Origin: Nocardia amikacinitolerans NBRC 108937
GTDB lineage: Bacteria > Actinomycetota > Actinomycetes > Mycobacteriales > Mycobacteriaceae
Direction of reading: 5' to 3'
Assembly: GCF_001612615.1 (NCBI RefSeq)
Contig: NZ_BDAU01000011.1
Location: 186,001-250,000, forward strand
Length of the DNA stretch: 64,000 nt
Part shown: in pieces, positions 1 to 7,875 of the stretch
Position numbering within the stretch: the stretch's first letter is position 1
How the letters are laid out: each line of letters begins with the position of its first letter
Made by a program: the position numbers and the translations under genes
The notes under the pieces: model-generated
Database searches by the model: none
Seen by the model: the letters and a program-made list of their open reading frames with translations, nothing else
What the model was told of the DNA's origin: nothing

Positions 1-307
1 GTTCGCCGGCGGCCAGCGCTCGGCGCATGTCGGTGAGGGCCTGATCGGCGGCGGCCGAACTGGGCCGCTCACCGCTCCAGGGCAGTTCGATGGTGGCCGC
101 GGCGAAGCCCTCCGCCACGGCGTAGCGGGCCCTGGCGAGCAGTCGCGGGTACGCGTTGCGCAGCCCGAGGGGCGGGGGGCCGACCAGGATCAGCGGTACC
201 GGCCCGGATGCGGATCCGGGCGTCCACAGGATGCCGGGGATCTCGCCGAGGATGAATTCGCGCTCGAGGATGTCGTCGCCGAGGCGCTGTTCGGTAATGA
301 ATTGCAC
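1..307 (-). CDS. Alpha/beta hydrolase, N-terminal part (runs off the window)
   Basis: About 102 N-terminal residues are visible and the gene continues beyond base 1. It starts at GTG 307-305, preceded by an A/G-rich ribosome-binding stretch (GAAAGG). The reading begins VQFITEQRLGDD, then GEIPGILWTP, the strand LILVGPP and AATIELPWSGERP, which resembles the start of dienelactone-hydrolase-like alpha/beta hydrolases: first beta strands, an oxyanion-type turn, and the region ahead of the nucleophile elbow. The nucleophile itself lies outside the window, so the family is assigned from the N-terminus only. Nothing here tells the substrate. A short open frame with its own good ribosome-binding site lies just upstream. 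Confidence 0.65.
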   Translation of the reverse strand, partial: MQFITEQRLGDDILEREFILGEIPGILWTPGSASGPVPLILVGPPPLGLRNAYPRLLARARYAVAEGFAAATIELPWSGERPSSAAADQALTDMRRALAAGE

Positions 308-352
308 GGTCGTGCCTTTCGGGAGTGCTGTCGAACGGCGCTCCCGGACGAC

Positions 353-406
353 CTATCGCCCGACCGTGACCCCAGAGAGGAGCACCCATGTCGATACTGC
401 GTTCAC
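353..406 (-). CDS. Possible 17-residue leader ORF upstream of the hydrolase
   Basis: A GTG start at 406-404 sits 8 bases behind a strong GAGGAGG ribosome-binding site and opens a frame of 17 codons (VNAVSTWVLLSGVTVGR) closed by TAG at 355-353. It ends 45 bases before the hydrolase start. The peptide has no homologue I recognise. It may be a short leader peptide, or the ribosome-binding site may be left over from a decayed gene, since an integrase remnant lies just upstream. Low confidence. Confidence 0.25.
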   Translation of the reverse strand: MNAVSTWVLLSGVTVGR

Positions 407-514
407 GGGTACCACCTCCTCGTCCTCTCGCACGGCCTCCGGAAAAGTAGCAGTGGTCGCCGTGGTCGGCCAACAGGTTTTTGCGGAGGCGCCGAGACAG
501 GCTGCCACGGAGCC

Positions 515-683
515 ACTGTCGAGGCCGAGCACCGCTTCGACCTGGGCACGGGTCAAGGCGCGGCATCGAGCGGGCCACCAGCCGCACCGGCGGATCCCCG
601 GCCAGCCACTGCTGTTCACTCCAGTACCTGCACGCCGCGCGCAACGCCGCAATGCAGACGTTGAACGACTGCGGCGGCGCTTT
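515..683 (-). pseudogene. Tyrosine recombinase (integrase) remnant, frameshifted
   Basis: Read on the minus strand from about 683, the sequence gives AKAPPQSFNVCIAALRAACR followed by YWSEQQWLAGDPPVRLVAR. This is the typical end of the SAM-like core-binding domain of actinobacterial tyrosine integrases. The following segment, RALTRAQVEAVLGLD, is the start of the catalytic domain but lies in a different frame from about 562. The frame then degenerates. There is a stop just upstream, no start, and no R-H-R-Y catalytic residues. It is a dead fragment of a once-mobile element. The gene-free stretch 308-793 otherwise holds only the possible leader ORF. Confidence 0.5.
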
Positions 684-793
684 GGCTCACACGGCCGACC
701 GCGTGGCCGCGGCGGGTGTTCGCCGGACCGGTCGACTCGAGGAATGCGCCTGTGCCGCAGCGCCAGCGCGAGTGCGGTGAAACCCGGTGCCGC

Positions 794-3100
794 TCAAGCG
801 GGTTCGATGCGGGCGGGTACGTGTTTGTGCCACGGTGTGCCCGCGATGGCGTCGCGCAAGGTGGCGTCGGTGAGTTCGTTGAGCGCGACGCCGGTGCGGG
901 TGCCGTCGGGCAGGTCGAGGCCGAAACCGTTGGGCAGGGAGACGTGGCCGGGCTGCATGCGGTCGGTGAGTTCGACGGTGGTGACGGCGCTGCCGCGGCG
1001 GGTGGTGACGCGAGCGCGGTCGCCTGCGCCGAGGCCGAGGCGGGTGGCGTCGTCGGGGTTCATGCGCAGTGCGCCGTCGGGGTCGCGGCGACGCCAGGTG
1101 TCGTCGCGGAAGATGGTGTTGGCGGTGAAGGAGCGCCGCTCCCCCGCGGCCAGCACGAACGGGTAGTCGGCGCTGGTGTGGGTGGCGGGCGTGGTGTCGA
1201 GTGCGCGCAGGGCGTGCAGCAGTTCAGGGATGGCGAGGGGGATGCGTTTGCCGGGGTGCGGGACGTAGTCCCAGGCGTCGGCGTAGTCGTCGACGGTGAA
1301 GGTGACACCGGAGCGTCCGGCGAGGATGGCGTCGAAGAGGGCGTCGGCGTCGCGGTGTCCGGCGCGGCGCATGGCGGCGGGATGGGTGCGGGCCACGCGC
1401 TGGGCCAACGCCCACAGCACCGCGGCCGAACGGGCGCCGTCGGGAAGGGTGGGGCCGAGGGTTTCGTAGAGCAGATGCGGCGCCAAGCCCGCGGTGTTCT
1501 TGTCGACGGCCAACAGTGCGGCGAAGGCCAGCGCGTAGGGGCGGCGGCCGAGGCGGGCGGCGGCGCGCAGCAGCGCGAGCTTGGTACGGGAGACCGCGCC
1601 GAGTTCACGAAGCAACCGCGCGTAGATCTCGGGTTCGGGCAGCGTGCCAGGCAGCGGGTCGAGCAGCGGCGCGCGCAGATGGAAGGTGTTGTGCGGGAAT
1701 TCCAGGGTGAAGAAGGTGGCTTCCCACTTCTCGAACTGGCTGGCCGCGGGGAGCACGTAGTCGGCGTGGCGCGCGGTTTCGGTGAGTGCGACATCGATGA
1801 CGACCGCCAGATCCAGTGCGTCGAGCGCGGCCCGGAAGGAGGTCGAATCGGCAAGGGAGTGCGCGGGATTGGCGGATTCGACGATCATCGCGCGGAAGCG
1901 GTCGGGATGGTCGGTGAGTATCTCCTCGGCGATGGAGTTGCACGGCAGCATGCCGCCGAGCACGGGTGCGCCGGTGACGGGACTGCGGCGGATGTCGCGG
2001 CTGTAGCCGGCCAGTGGGACCAGCCAGGAGTGCGGTTGCATCGCGCCCGGCGCGGCGAAGTTGCCGGTGAGCAGCCACAGCAGTTTGTTCAGATACGAGA
2101 TGAGGGTGCTGTTGGGGCTTTGCTGCACGCCGAGGTCTTCGTAGGTGGCGACGCTCGCGGCGGTGCCGATGCGGTGGGCGGCGGTGCGCAGCAGCTCGAC
2201 CGGGACGCCGCAGCGGTCGGCGTAGTCGGCGATGTCGACATCGCGCAGTGCGGCGAGGACGTCCTCGGCTTGGCTGGTGTGGGCGGTGAGGAAGTCGTGA
2301 TCGAGCAGATCGTCGCGGACCAGGATGGCCAGCAGCGCCGCGAGGCACCACGCGTCGGTTCCGGGGCGGACCTGGAGGTGTATGTCGGCGAGGTCCGCGG
2401 TTTCGGTGCGCACCGGATCGATGACGATCATGCCGCGGGCGGGATCCTTGGCGATCTGCTGCAGGATGGTGCGGGCGCGCGGCACGCCGTGGGACTGCCA
2501 GGGGTTCTTGCCGAGGAACACCGACACTTCGGCGTGTTCGAAGTCGCCGGTGGTGTGGCCGCCGGTCAGGTGGGCGTCGACCCAGCCTTCGCCGGTCTTC
2601 TCCTGGGCGAGCGCGGTGGAGCGGTAGCGGCTGCCGAGGGCGCGGCGCAGGGCTCCGCTGTAGGCGCCGCCGAGGTGGTTGCCTTGACCGCCGCCGCCGT
2701 AATAGAAGATCTTGTCGCCGCCGTGCTCGTCGCGTACCTGCTTCAAACGGGCAGCGACCTCGGAAATGGCTGTGCCCCAGTCGATTTCGGTGAAGGTGCC
2801 GTCGGGTTCGCGGCGCAGCGGGCTGGTCAGGCGGGCGCCGCCGTTCTGGTAGTGGTCGAGGCGCAGCGCCTTGTTGCAGGTGTAGCCGGCGGAGGCGACG
2901 TGGTCTTTGTCGCCGCGGATCTTGGCGAAGCGACGGCCGTCGAGCTGGATGAGCAGGCCGCAATTGTTCTCGCACAGAATGCAGGCGGTCTTGTGCCAAG
3001 TCGCTGTTTCATCGGCCGAAGCGGTAGCACGGCCCGAAGCGGTGTCACGGACGGCAGCGGTGCCAGGAACGGCAGCGGTGTCGCGGGTGGGGGCGTTCAT
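794..3100 (-). CDS. Molybdopterin (bis-MGD) oxidoreductase
   Basis: 768 residues, start ATG 3100-3098, which overlaps the stop of the upstream enoyl-CoA hydratase by 4 bases (ATGA). After a low-complexity Ala/Thr-rich leader (about residues 8-34) come C40, C43, C47 and C75, spaced CX2CX3CX27C, the [4Fe-4S] site of the formate dehydrogenase/nitrate reductase superfamily. The molybdopterin domains follow (for example FLGKNPWQSHG and VIDPVRTETA), and a C-terminal beta-barrel domain with LPNGFGLDLPDGT ends the protein. There is no Tat signal, so it is probably cytoplasmic. No cysteine stands in the region where formate dehydrogenases carry the metal-ligand Cys/Sec (around ALAQEKTGEGW). The substrate is unknown. 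Pairing with an enoyl-CoA hydratase suggests catabolism of an acyl-CoA or hydroxylated compound. Confidence 0.85.
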   Translation of the reverse strand: MNAPTRDTAAVPGTAAVRDTASGRATASADETATWHKTACILCENNCGLLIQLDGRRFAKIRGDKDHVASAGYTCNKALRLDHYQNGGARLTSPLRREPDGTFTEIDWGTAISEVAARLKQVRDEHGGDKIFYYGGGGQGNHLGGAYSGALRRALGSRYRSTALAQEKTGEGWVDAHLTGGHTTGDFEHAEVSVFLGKNPWQSHGVPRARTILQQIAKDPARGMIVIDPVRTETADLADIHLQVRPGTDAWCLAALLAILVRDDLLDHDFLTAHTSQAEDVLAALRDVDIADYADRCGVPVELLRTAAHRIGTAASVATYEDLGVQQSPNSTLISYLNKLLWLLTGNFAAPGAMQPHSWLVPLAGYSRDIRRSPVTGAPVLGGMLPCNSIAEEILTDHPDRFRAMIVESANPAHSLADSTSFRAALDALDLAVVIDVALTETARHADYVLPAASQFEKWEATFFTLEFPHNTFHLRAPLLDPLPGTLPEPEIYARLLRELGAVSRTKLALLRAAARLGRRPYALAFAALLAVDKNTAGLAPHLLYETLGPTLPDGARSAAVLWALAQRVARTHPAAMRRAGHRDADALFDAILAGRSGVTFTVDDYADAWDYVPHPGKRIPLAIPELLHALRALDTTPATHTSADYPFVLAAGERRSFTANTIFRDDTWRRRDPDGALRMNPDDATRLGLGAGDRARVTTRRGSAVTTVELTDRMQPGHVSLPNGFGLDLPDGTRTGVALNELTDATLRDAIAGTPWHKHVPARIEPA

Positions 3101-4071
3101 CGGCTCACCTGATCCACACGGGTGCCGTCGAGCCACGGTTTCGGGTCGGCGAGAAACGGTGTGTCCCCGAGGCGGGCGAGGTCGTCGAAGAACGCGCGGG
3201 TGGTGCGCGCCGCGGCGGCCGTGGTGCCGACGGAGACGAACCCGGCTTGTTCGCGGTCCAAGCCGCGGGACAGGCGGGTGTCGGTGCCGAAGTAGACCGC
3301 GCGCTTGAGTTCGGCGACGACGACCGGATTGCGGGCCGCCAATCGGGCCGCGGTGGCCTGGGCTTCGGCAAGCAGCTGGTCTTCGGCGACGACGCGGTGC
3401 AGCAGTCCGAGCCGGTGGGCCTCGGCGACCGACAGCGGCGCGCCCTCCAAGGTGACCTCGAGCGCGGCGGCCGCGCCGAGCAGCCTGGTCAGGCGTTGGG
3501 TTCCGCCGCCGCCGGGGATGAGGTTGGCCATGGTCTCGATCTGGCCGAGCTTGACGTGCTCGGCGTCGGCGGCATAGCGCAGGTCGCAGGCCAGCGCGAT
3601 CTCGTGGCCGCCGCCCAGCGCCGGGCCGTTGATGGCGGCCAGATACACCGCGTGGGAGCGGTTCATGCGCAACGTTGTTCGTTTCCAGCGGTGCCCCCAC
3701 ACCAGTCCCACACCGAGGCCGCCGCCGAACCGCTCGACCGCCGCCGTCGCGCCAGGGACGCGCAGCGCGGCGCTCGCGGCGCGCAGCAGCGGTGCGGCGA
3801 CGCGGGCGGGCACGAACGGGTGCGGCAGTTCGATCATGCCGGTCAGCGCGCTGGGGTCGGCGTGGGTGAGGAACCGTCCTGGCAGTCCGCCGGTGAGCAC
3901 GACCGCGCCGACCGTGTCGTCGGTGTCGACGGTGGCGGTGAGGCGGTCGAGGTCGCGGACGAACTCGGTGGTCACGAAGTTCAGCGGCGGTGCGACGGCG
4001 CGGGCGGTGAGGACCCGCCCGTCCTGGGTGAGGTCGATCGTCTCCAACCGGAGGTCGGCTGCGCGGGACAT
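3097..4071 (-). CDS. Enoyl-CoA hydratase/isomerase family protein
   Basis: 324 residues, a crotonase-fold protein. Start ATG 4071-4069 is chosen because AAGGAG stands 6 bases upstream. The oxyanion-hole segment AINGPALGGGHEIALACDLR and the downstream GQIETMANLIPGGGGTQRL match the family, with Glu and Gly in the usual catalytic region. Its size is somewhat larger than the usual 260 residues because of an insertion around residues 70-120. First gene of a two-gene operon with the molybdopterin oxidoreductase (4-base overlap). Transcription probably starts in the 4147-4177 promoter, which overlaps a palindromic operator. It may hydrate an unsaturated acyl-CoA in a degradation pathway; the exact substrate cannot be read from the sequence. 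Confidence 0.85.
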   Translation of the reverse strand: MSRAADLRLETIDLTQDGRVLTARAVAPPLNFVTTEFVRDLDRLTATVDTDDTVGAVVLTGGLPGRFLTHADPSALTGMIELPHPFVPARVAAPLLRAASAALRVPGATAAVERFGGGLGVGLVWGHRWKRTTLRMNRSHAVYLAAINGPALGGGHEIALACDLRYAADAEHVKLGQIETMANLIPGGGGTQRLTRLLGAAAALEVTLEGAPLSVAEAHRLGLLHRVVAEDQLLAEAQATAARLAARNPVVVAELKRAVYFGTDTRLSRGLDREQAGFVSVGTTAAAARTTRAFFDDLARLGDTPFLADPKPWLDGTRVDQVSR

Positions 4072-4146
4072 CGGCGGCTCCTTACGGCGCGCGACGGTGG
4101 ACGAGGCTCGGCATCGACCCGGTGCGGTCGAGCGGCTTCGGCACCT

Positions 4147-4177
4147 ACTATGGCACACACCATAATCGTGGTGTCAA
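4147..4177 (-). promoter_or_regulatory. Promoter with overlapping palindromic operator for the hydratase/oxidoreductase operon
   Basis: On the minus strand, TTGACA (4177-4172) and CATAGT (4152-4147) form a sigma-70-like promoter with a 19-base spacer. The spacer and the -10 overlap the inverted repeat TATGG-N6-CCATA at 4149-4164. The same half-sites and spacing occur in the operator of the TetR gene at 6252-6860, so that regulator may control this operon. Confidence 0.5.
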
Positions 4178-4267
4178 GACCGAGCGGGTGTGGCGGCGCG
4201 GGCCGGACAGGGGTTGACTTGTTCGCATACTCAGCGCGGAGGTCCAAAGGTCGAGAAAGGAACAGTT

Positions 4268-4636
4268 ATGTCCGGCAAGACCAAACAGGCCCGCAAACCG
4301 GGTACCGAGCCGACCGAGACCGCACCTTCGGTCCCCGAATCGGCGGGACAACCGTCGGCGACCGAATCGAATATCGGGAACGGCGGACTGCGTGTCCCGA
4401 TTCCGACGGTCGGGGTGCGGATGGCGCGAGTCCCGCTTCCGCCCGGATCGCGCACGGCGGCCGACGGTGTCTCGTCGGTGCTGCATCGAGTGCCGGATCG
4501 GGAGTCGATGCTCTACTACGGCGGGCTCGGCGCGGCGGCCGCCACCGGACTGGTGTCGTGGCCGGTGGCCACGGCGATCGGAGTCGGTGTCTGGGTCGCC
4601 GAGCATGCCAGAAACGCTGCCGTCGCCGGGCGGTAA
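4268..4636 (+). CDS. Small membrane-associated hypothetical protein
   Basis: 122 residues, start ATG 4268 with GAGAAAGGA upstream. The first ~60 residues are polar, rich in Pro, Ser, Thr and Glu. Residues ~85-115 form a hydrophobic, Gly/Ala-rich segment (LYYGGLGAAAATGLVSWPV, then ATAIGVGVWVAEHA) that could make one or two membrane passes. No family recognised. It stands alone, divergent from the hydratase operon and upstream of a GNAT gene 168 bases away. Codon use is like the neighbours, so I take it as a real gene. Confidence 0.55.
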   Translation: MSGKTKQARKPGTEPTETAPSVPESAGQPSATESNIGNGGLRVPIPTVGVRMARVPLPPGSRTAADGVSSVLHRVPDRESMLYYGGLGAAAATGLVSWPVATAIGVGVWVAEHARNAAVAGR

Positions 4637-4804
4637 CGCCACGTCGAACAGCGACAGCACGCTCCGACCTGGGTCGGCTGCGTGGCGGATCCGCGGCCGC
4701 TGAACGCGCGCGACGGTGGTCGGTGCCGGACGCGGTGTCGGCCCTCGAAGGCACCTCCGGAAATGGCGTGGCCGTGCGCGCACGGTTCTCCTAAGTTCGG
4801 ATTC

Positions 4805-5308
4805 GTGATCTCCGCTCCGCTACGCCCGGCCGTGACCGCCGACGAACCGTTCCTCTGGGAAATGCTCTACGAGGCATCGCATGCCGCCGATCAGGGATTG
4901 ACCGTCGCCGATCTCGCGACCATCCCGGCGCTGGCGCGCTACGTGGCGAAGTGGGGTCTCGACGGCGATCTCGGTGTCATCGGCGGCCCGGCCGAATCCC
5001 CTTCCGGCGCGGCGTGGTTGCGCCTGCTCACCGGCGCGGACGCCGGTTACGGCTACGTCGACGACACGACTCCCGAACTCGCCATCGCCGTCGCGCCGCG
5101 GGCGCGCGGCACCGGGCTGGGCACGGCGATGCTCGAACGGCTCGTCGCCGACGCCGCGCGACGCTATGCGGCGGTGAGTTTGAGTGTGCGCGAGGAGAAT
5201 CCGGCGCGTCGGCTGTATCAGCGCATGGGCTTCGTCGATGTGGACGGTTCACGCATCGTCAACCGGGCGGGCACGACCAGCGTCACCATGGTGTTGCGGC
5301 TGCGCTGA
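4805..5308 (+). CDS. GNAT family N-acetyltransferase
   Basis: 167 residues from GTG 4805. The longer in-frame extension from 4682 lacks family features, so the start VISAPLRPA was preferred. The acetyl-CoA-binding motif A is clear as PRARGTGLGTAMLERL (R/Q-x-x-G-x-G/A), followed by LSVREENPARRLYQRMGFV, the usual motif-B end of the domain. Its acceptor substrate is unknown. It converges on the SDR gene at 5322, leaving only 13 bases between stops. Confidence 0.8.
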   Translation: MISAPLRPAVTADEPFLWEMLYEASHAADQGLTVADLATIPALARYVAKWGLDGDLGVIGGPAESPSGAAWLRLLTGADAGYGYVDDTTPELAIAVAPRARGTGLGTAMLERLVADAARRYAAVSLSVREENPARRLYQRMGFVDVDGSRIVNRAGTTSVTMVLRLR

Positions 5309-5321
5309 GATCGATCGGCGC

Positions 5322-6113
5322 TCAGCGTTTGGCGCGCTGCGCTTCGGCCAACGTCGCCGCGATCTTGTCGGCGCCCGCGAGCCGCTGCACCCGCGCGGAC
5401 AATCCGGGTGCGATGCCCGCCAACAGCGCCCCGAGGCGCACCTGGGGCGGGGCCACGTCGATCTCGCCGACATTGCGTTCCACGGCGCGGCGCACCGCGG
5501 CCGCCACCTGGGCGGGTGAGGAGGTGCCGGTGCCGGGGGCCGCGGGAACGCCCGCGTCGGCGAACATGCCCGCGTCGCGGACGAAGCCGGGGAACACCGT
5601 CGAGACGCCGACGCCGTGCGGTGCGAGGTCTTGGCGCAGTGCCTGGGCGAAGCCGCGCAGCCCGAATTTGGTGGCGTTGTAGAGCGAGACCCGGGGTGAG
5701 GCGATCTTGCCCGAGATGGAGGAAATGAACACCAGATGCCCGTGTCCCTTGGCGATGAGGGGTTCGGCCAGCAGGCGTGCGGTGACGATCGGAGCGCGCA
5801 GGTTCACATCGAGGGCGCGGTCGATCTGCTCGATGGAGTAGTCGGTGAGCAGTCCGCTGGCGGGCACGGCCGCGTTCGCGACGACGATGTCGAGCGGGCC
5901 CGCCGCCGCGAGCAGCGCGGCGACTCCGTCGCGGTCGGCCAGATCCGCGGGCACGGCGCGCGCGCCGGTCTGCTCGGCCAGCGGGGCGAGCACGGCGACG
6001 CGGCGGCCGGTGAGCACCAGCTCGGCGCCGCGTTCGGCGAACGCGTGGGCGATGGCGTGCCCGATGCCGCCGGTGGCGCCCGTGATCAGAACTCGCGAAC
6101 CCTCGATCTTCAT
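5322..6113 (-). CDS. Short-chain dehydrogenase/reductase (SDR)
   Basis: 263 residues, classical SDR. The cofactor motif TGATGGIG lies at residues 11-18, the NAA motif at 80-82, the SSISG serine region at 131-135 and the catalytic pair Y145/K149 in YNATK. These give a complete Ser-Tyr-Lys tetrad with N104 in DVNLRAP. The arginines after beta-2 (GRR, 37-38) suggest NADP(H). It is read toward a GNAT gene, and a TetR regulator lies 138 bases upstream in the same direction, which may control it. The substrate is unknown. Confidence 0.85.
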   Translation of the reverse strand: MKIEGSRVLITGATGGIGHAIAHAFAERGAELVLTGRRVAVLAPLAEQTGARAVPADLADRDGVAALLAAAGPLDIVVANAAVPASGLLTDYSIEQIDRALDVNLRAPIVTARLLAEPLIAKGHGHLVFISSISGKIASPRVSLYNATKFGLRGFAQALRQDLAPHGVGVSTVFPGFVRDAGMFADAGVPAAPGTGTSSPAQVAAAVRRAVERNVGEIDVAPPQVRLGALLAGIAPGLSARVQRLAGADKIAATLAEAQRAKR

Positions 6114-6251
6114 CAGCTGTACCGTCCCCTGTCGCCGTGGCGTGCAGAACGCGGGTCCGTCCCACTTCTGGGAGCACGGTAGCGAGCCGAGGGGTCGGAC
6201 ACATCCGTTCGCGGTCGGATCTGTGGCTCCGACCGTGGTAGGGCTTGCCGG

Positions 6252-6860
6252 TCAGTGCGCGGTGCCCGGGTAGAGCGCGCGCAGCTCGTAGACCGCGTCG
6301 TCGAGGGGTTCGGTGCTGCGCTGGACCCGGCACAGCGCGATGGCGCCCTCGAAGGAGGCGACGGTGAGCACCGCCAGACGCCGCGCTCGGTCGGCGGAAA
6401 CATCGTGACGGATGAGCACGTCGGTGAGCGCGGTGTGCCATCGACCGAAGACCGCGGCCGCGGCGCGCGCGAATTCCGGTGCCTCGTCGTTGGTTTCGAC
6501 GGCGACCGCGAAGATCGGGCACCCCGCGCGGAACTGGCTCTCACGCAGCGTGGTCCGCCACATCTCGGCGAATTTCTCGAGCGCGTCGAGCGGGTCGCTG
6601 TCGCGGGTGAGGCGCTCGATGTAGCCGGACATGATCTCCCCCGCCGTGGTGACGGCGTCGTTGACGAGCTGGGTGCGGCCGCCGGGGAAATGGTGATACA
6701 CCGAGCCGCGCGGTGCGCCGGTGCTGGCCAGCACCCGGTCCACGCTCGTCGCGCTGGCGCCGTGCACGCGCAGCGAGTCGATGGCGCCCTCGATCATCCG
6801 CTGCCGCGCGTTGGGCAGGCGGGTGCGAGAAGAACCGTCGGTGCTGGATCGGCGTGCCAC
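6252..6860 (-). CDS. TetR/AcrR family regulator
   Basis: 202 residues, start GTG 6860. The N-terminal helix-turn-helix covers about residues 20-65 (ATSVDRVLASTGAPRGSVYHHFPGG), with the family's YHHF signature. The C-terminal ligand-binding part carries the TetR_C features of the YxaF/LmrA type (FRAGCPIFAVAVE). A perfect 7-base inverted repeat stands 10-27 bases upstream of the start and is the likely autoregulatory operator. The gene follows the alpha/beta hydrolase at 6892-7782 on the same strand, with the operator squeezed between the two. Candidate targets are itself, the SDR downstream and the operon at 3.1-4.1 kb. Confidence 0.85.
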   Translation of the reverse strand: MARRSSTDGSSRTRLPNARQRMIEGAIDSLRVHGASATSVDRVLASTGAPRGSVYHHFPGGRTQLVNDAVTTAGEIMSGYIERLTRDSDPLDALEKFAEMWRTTLRESQFRAGCPIFAVAVETNDEAPEFARAAAAVFGRWHTALTDVLIRHDVSADRARRLAVLTVASFEGAIALCRVQRSTEPLDDAVYELRALYPGTAH

Positions 6861-6869
6861 GTCACCATT

Positions 6870-6887
6870 CTATGGGGATGCCCATAG
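6870..6887. promoter_or_regulatory. Operator of the TetR gene at 6252-6860
   Basis: Perfect inverted repeat CTATGGG-GATG-CCCATAG, ending 10 bases before the GTG start of the TetR gene. Written as CTATGG-N6-CCATAG it has the same architecture as the inverted repeat at 4148-4165. Confidence 0.6.
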
Positions 6888-6891
6888 TGGG

Positions 6892-7782
6892 TCAGTGGAC
6901 TCGGGTGCGGTGGAACTCCAGGAACGCGTCCAAGGTCCGTTGCGGCGCCTCGATCTGCGGGTAGTGGCCGATGTCGGGCAACTCCACCACGTCGGGATCC
7001 TCGATCAGTTCGCGGTAGCGCTCGACCATGTGCGCACCCGAGACCGGGTCGCGCAGCCCGTCGATCAACCGCACCGGCACCACGGCGTGCTGCAACGCGC
7101 CGACCCAGCGTTCGCGATGCTTGCGCCGTTCGGCCATGTAGCGAATGATCTTGTGCCCGTTGCGTTTACCGTGCCGGGACGACCACAGCAGCCAGAACTG
7201 GTGCAGTTCGGTCGCGCTGGGGCGGGTGTCGGGTCCGAAGACCGCCGCCAGACTGCGCTCGAAAGCGGTCTCACCGCCGAGGACCCCGACCATCGGTCCC
7301 AGCGGCCCGGCAAGCAGCCGCTGCACCCAGCGCGCGCGGTGGGTTTCGGGGAACAGTCCCCCGTTGAGCAGGCACACCGATTCGATGGTCAGCGAGTCGT
7401 CACCGGTGGCGCGGCGTTCGGCGTCGCGGGCCAGCAGCTCCTGGGAGACGGTGTCGCCGTAGTCGTGGGCCAGCACGTGGAAACGGTGCACGCCCTGTTC
7501 GCGCAGCAGTTGTTCGTGCAGGTCGGCTTGGTCGGCGATGCTGTAGTCGTATTCGCGCGGTTTGGCCGACCAGCCGAAGCCGATCATGTCGGCGGCCAGC
7601 ACCCGGGCGAACCGTTCGCACAGACCGGGCCACACGGCATGCCAGTCCCAGGACGCGGTCGGGAAGCCGTGAATGCACAGCAGGACCCCCTCGGGTCCGC
7701 CGCCGCCTTCGGTCCAGAAGATCTGGTGCCCGTTGTGGGTGAACCGGTGGCCGTTGGCACGCCAATTCGAAAACTCCTCCAT
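6892..7782 (-). CDS. Alpha/beta hydrolase, epoxide hydrolase/dehalogenase type
   Basis: 296 residues, start ATG 7782-7780 with GGAG-type purines overlapping the start region. The oxyanion segment HGFPTASWDW is at residues 38-47. The nucleophile elbow reads AHDYGD, so the nucleophile is Asp107 rather than Ser, as in haloalkane dehalogenases, epoxide hydrolases and MEST-like proteins. The catalytic histidine is H273 in DIGHYPQ. A cap domain lies between them. The role could be hydrolysis of an epoxide or ester; the substrate is not visible. It precedes a TetR gene on the same strand and is divergent from the antiporter gene. Confidence 0.8.
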   Translation of the reverse strand: MEEFSNWRANGHRFTHNGHQIFWTEGGGGPEGVLLCIHGFPTASWDWHAVWPGLCERFARVLAADMIGFGWSAKPREYDYSIADQADLHEQLLREQGVHRFHVLAHDYGDTVSQELLARDAERRATGDDSLTIESVCLLNGGLFPETHRARWVQRLLAGPLGPMVGVLGGETAFERSLAAVFGPDTRPSATELHQFWLLWSSRHGKRNGHKIIRYMAERRKHRERWVGALQHAVVPVRLIDGLRDPVSGAHMVERYRELIEDPDVVELPDIGHYPQIEAPQRTLDAFLEFHRTRVH

Positions 7783-7875
7783 ACCCGATAAGCATTGCCG
7801 GTGCGCGGGCGCGCGGCAGCGATTCCGGGGAATCGGCCCATCGACCGCGTCGTCTACGGCGGGGAAACGGCGATC

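Noticed and set aside
716..3112. A 798-residue open frame on the plus strand
   Set aside because: It lies antisense to the molybdopterin oxidoreductase; composition is Gly/Val/Ala/Glu rich with no domain, typical of a high-GC antisense frame.
3101..3700. N-terminal extension of the molybdopterin oxidoreductase
   Set aside because: Arg/Pro-rich shadow of the enoyl-CoA hydratase; the ATGA overlap at 3097-3100 gives the natural start.
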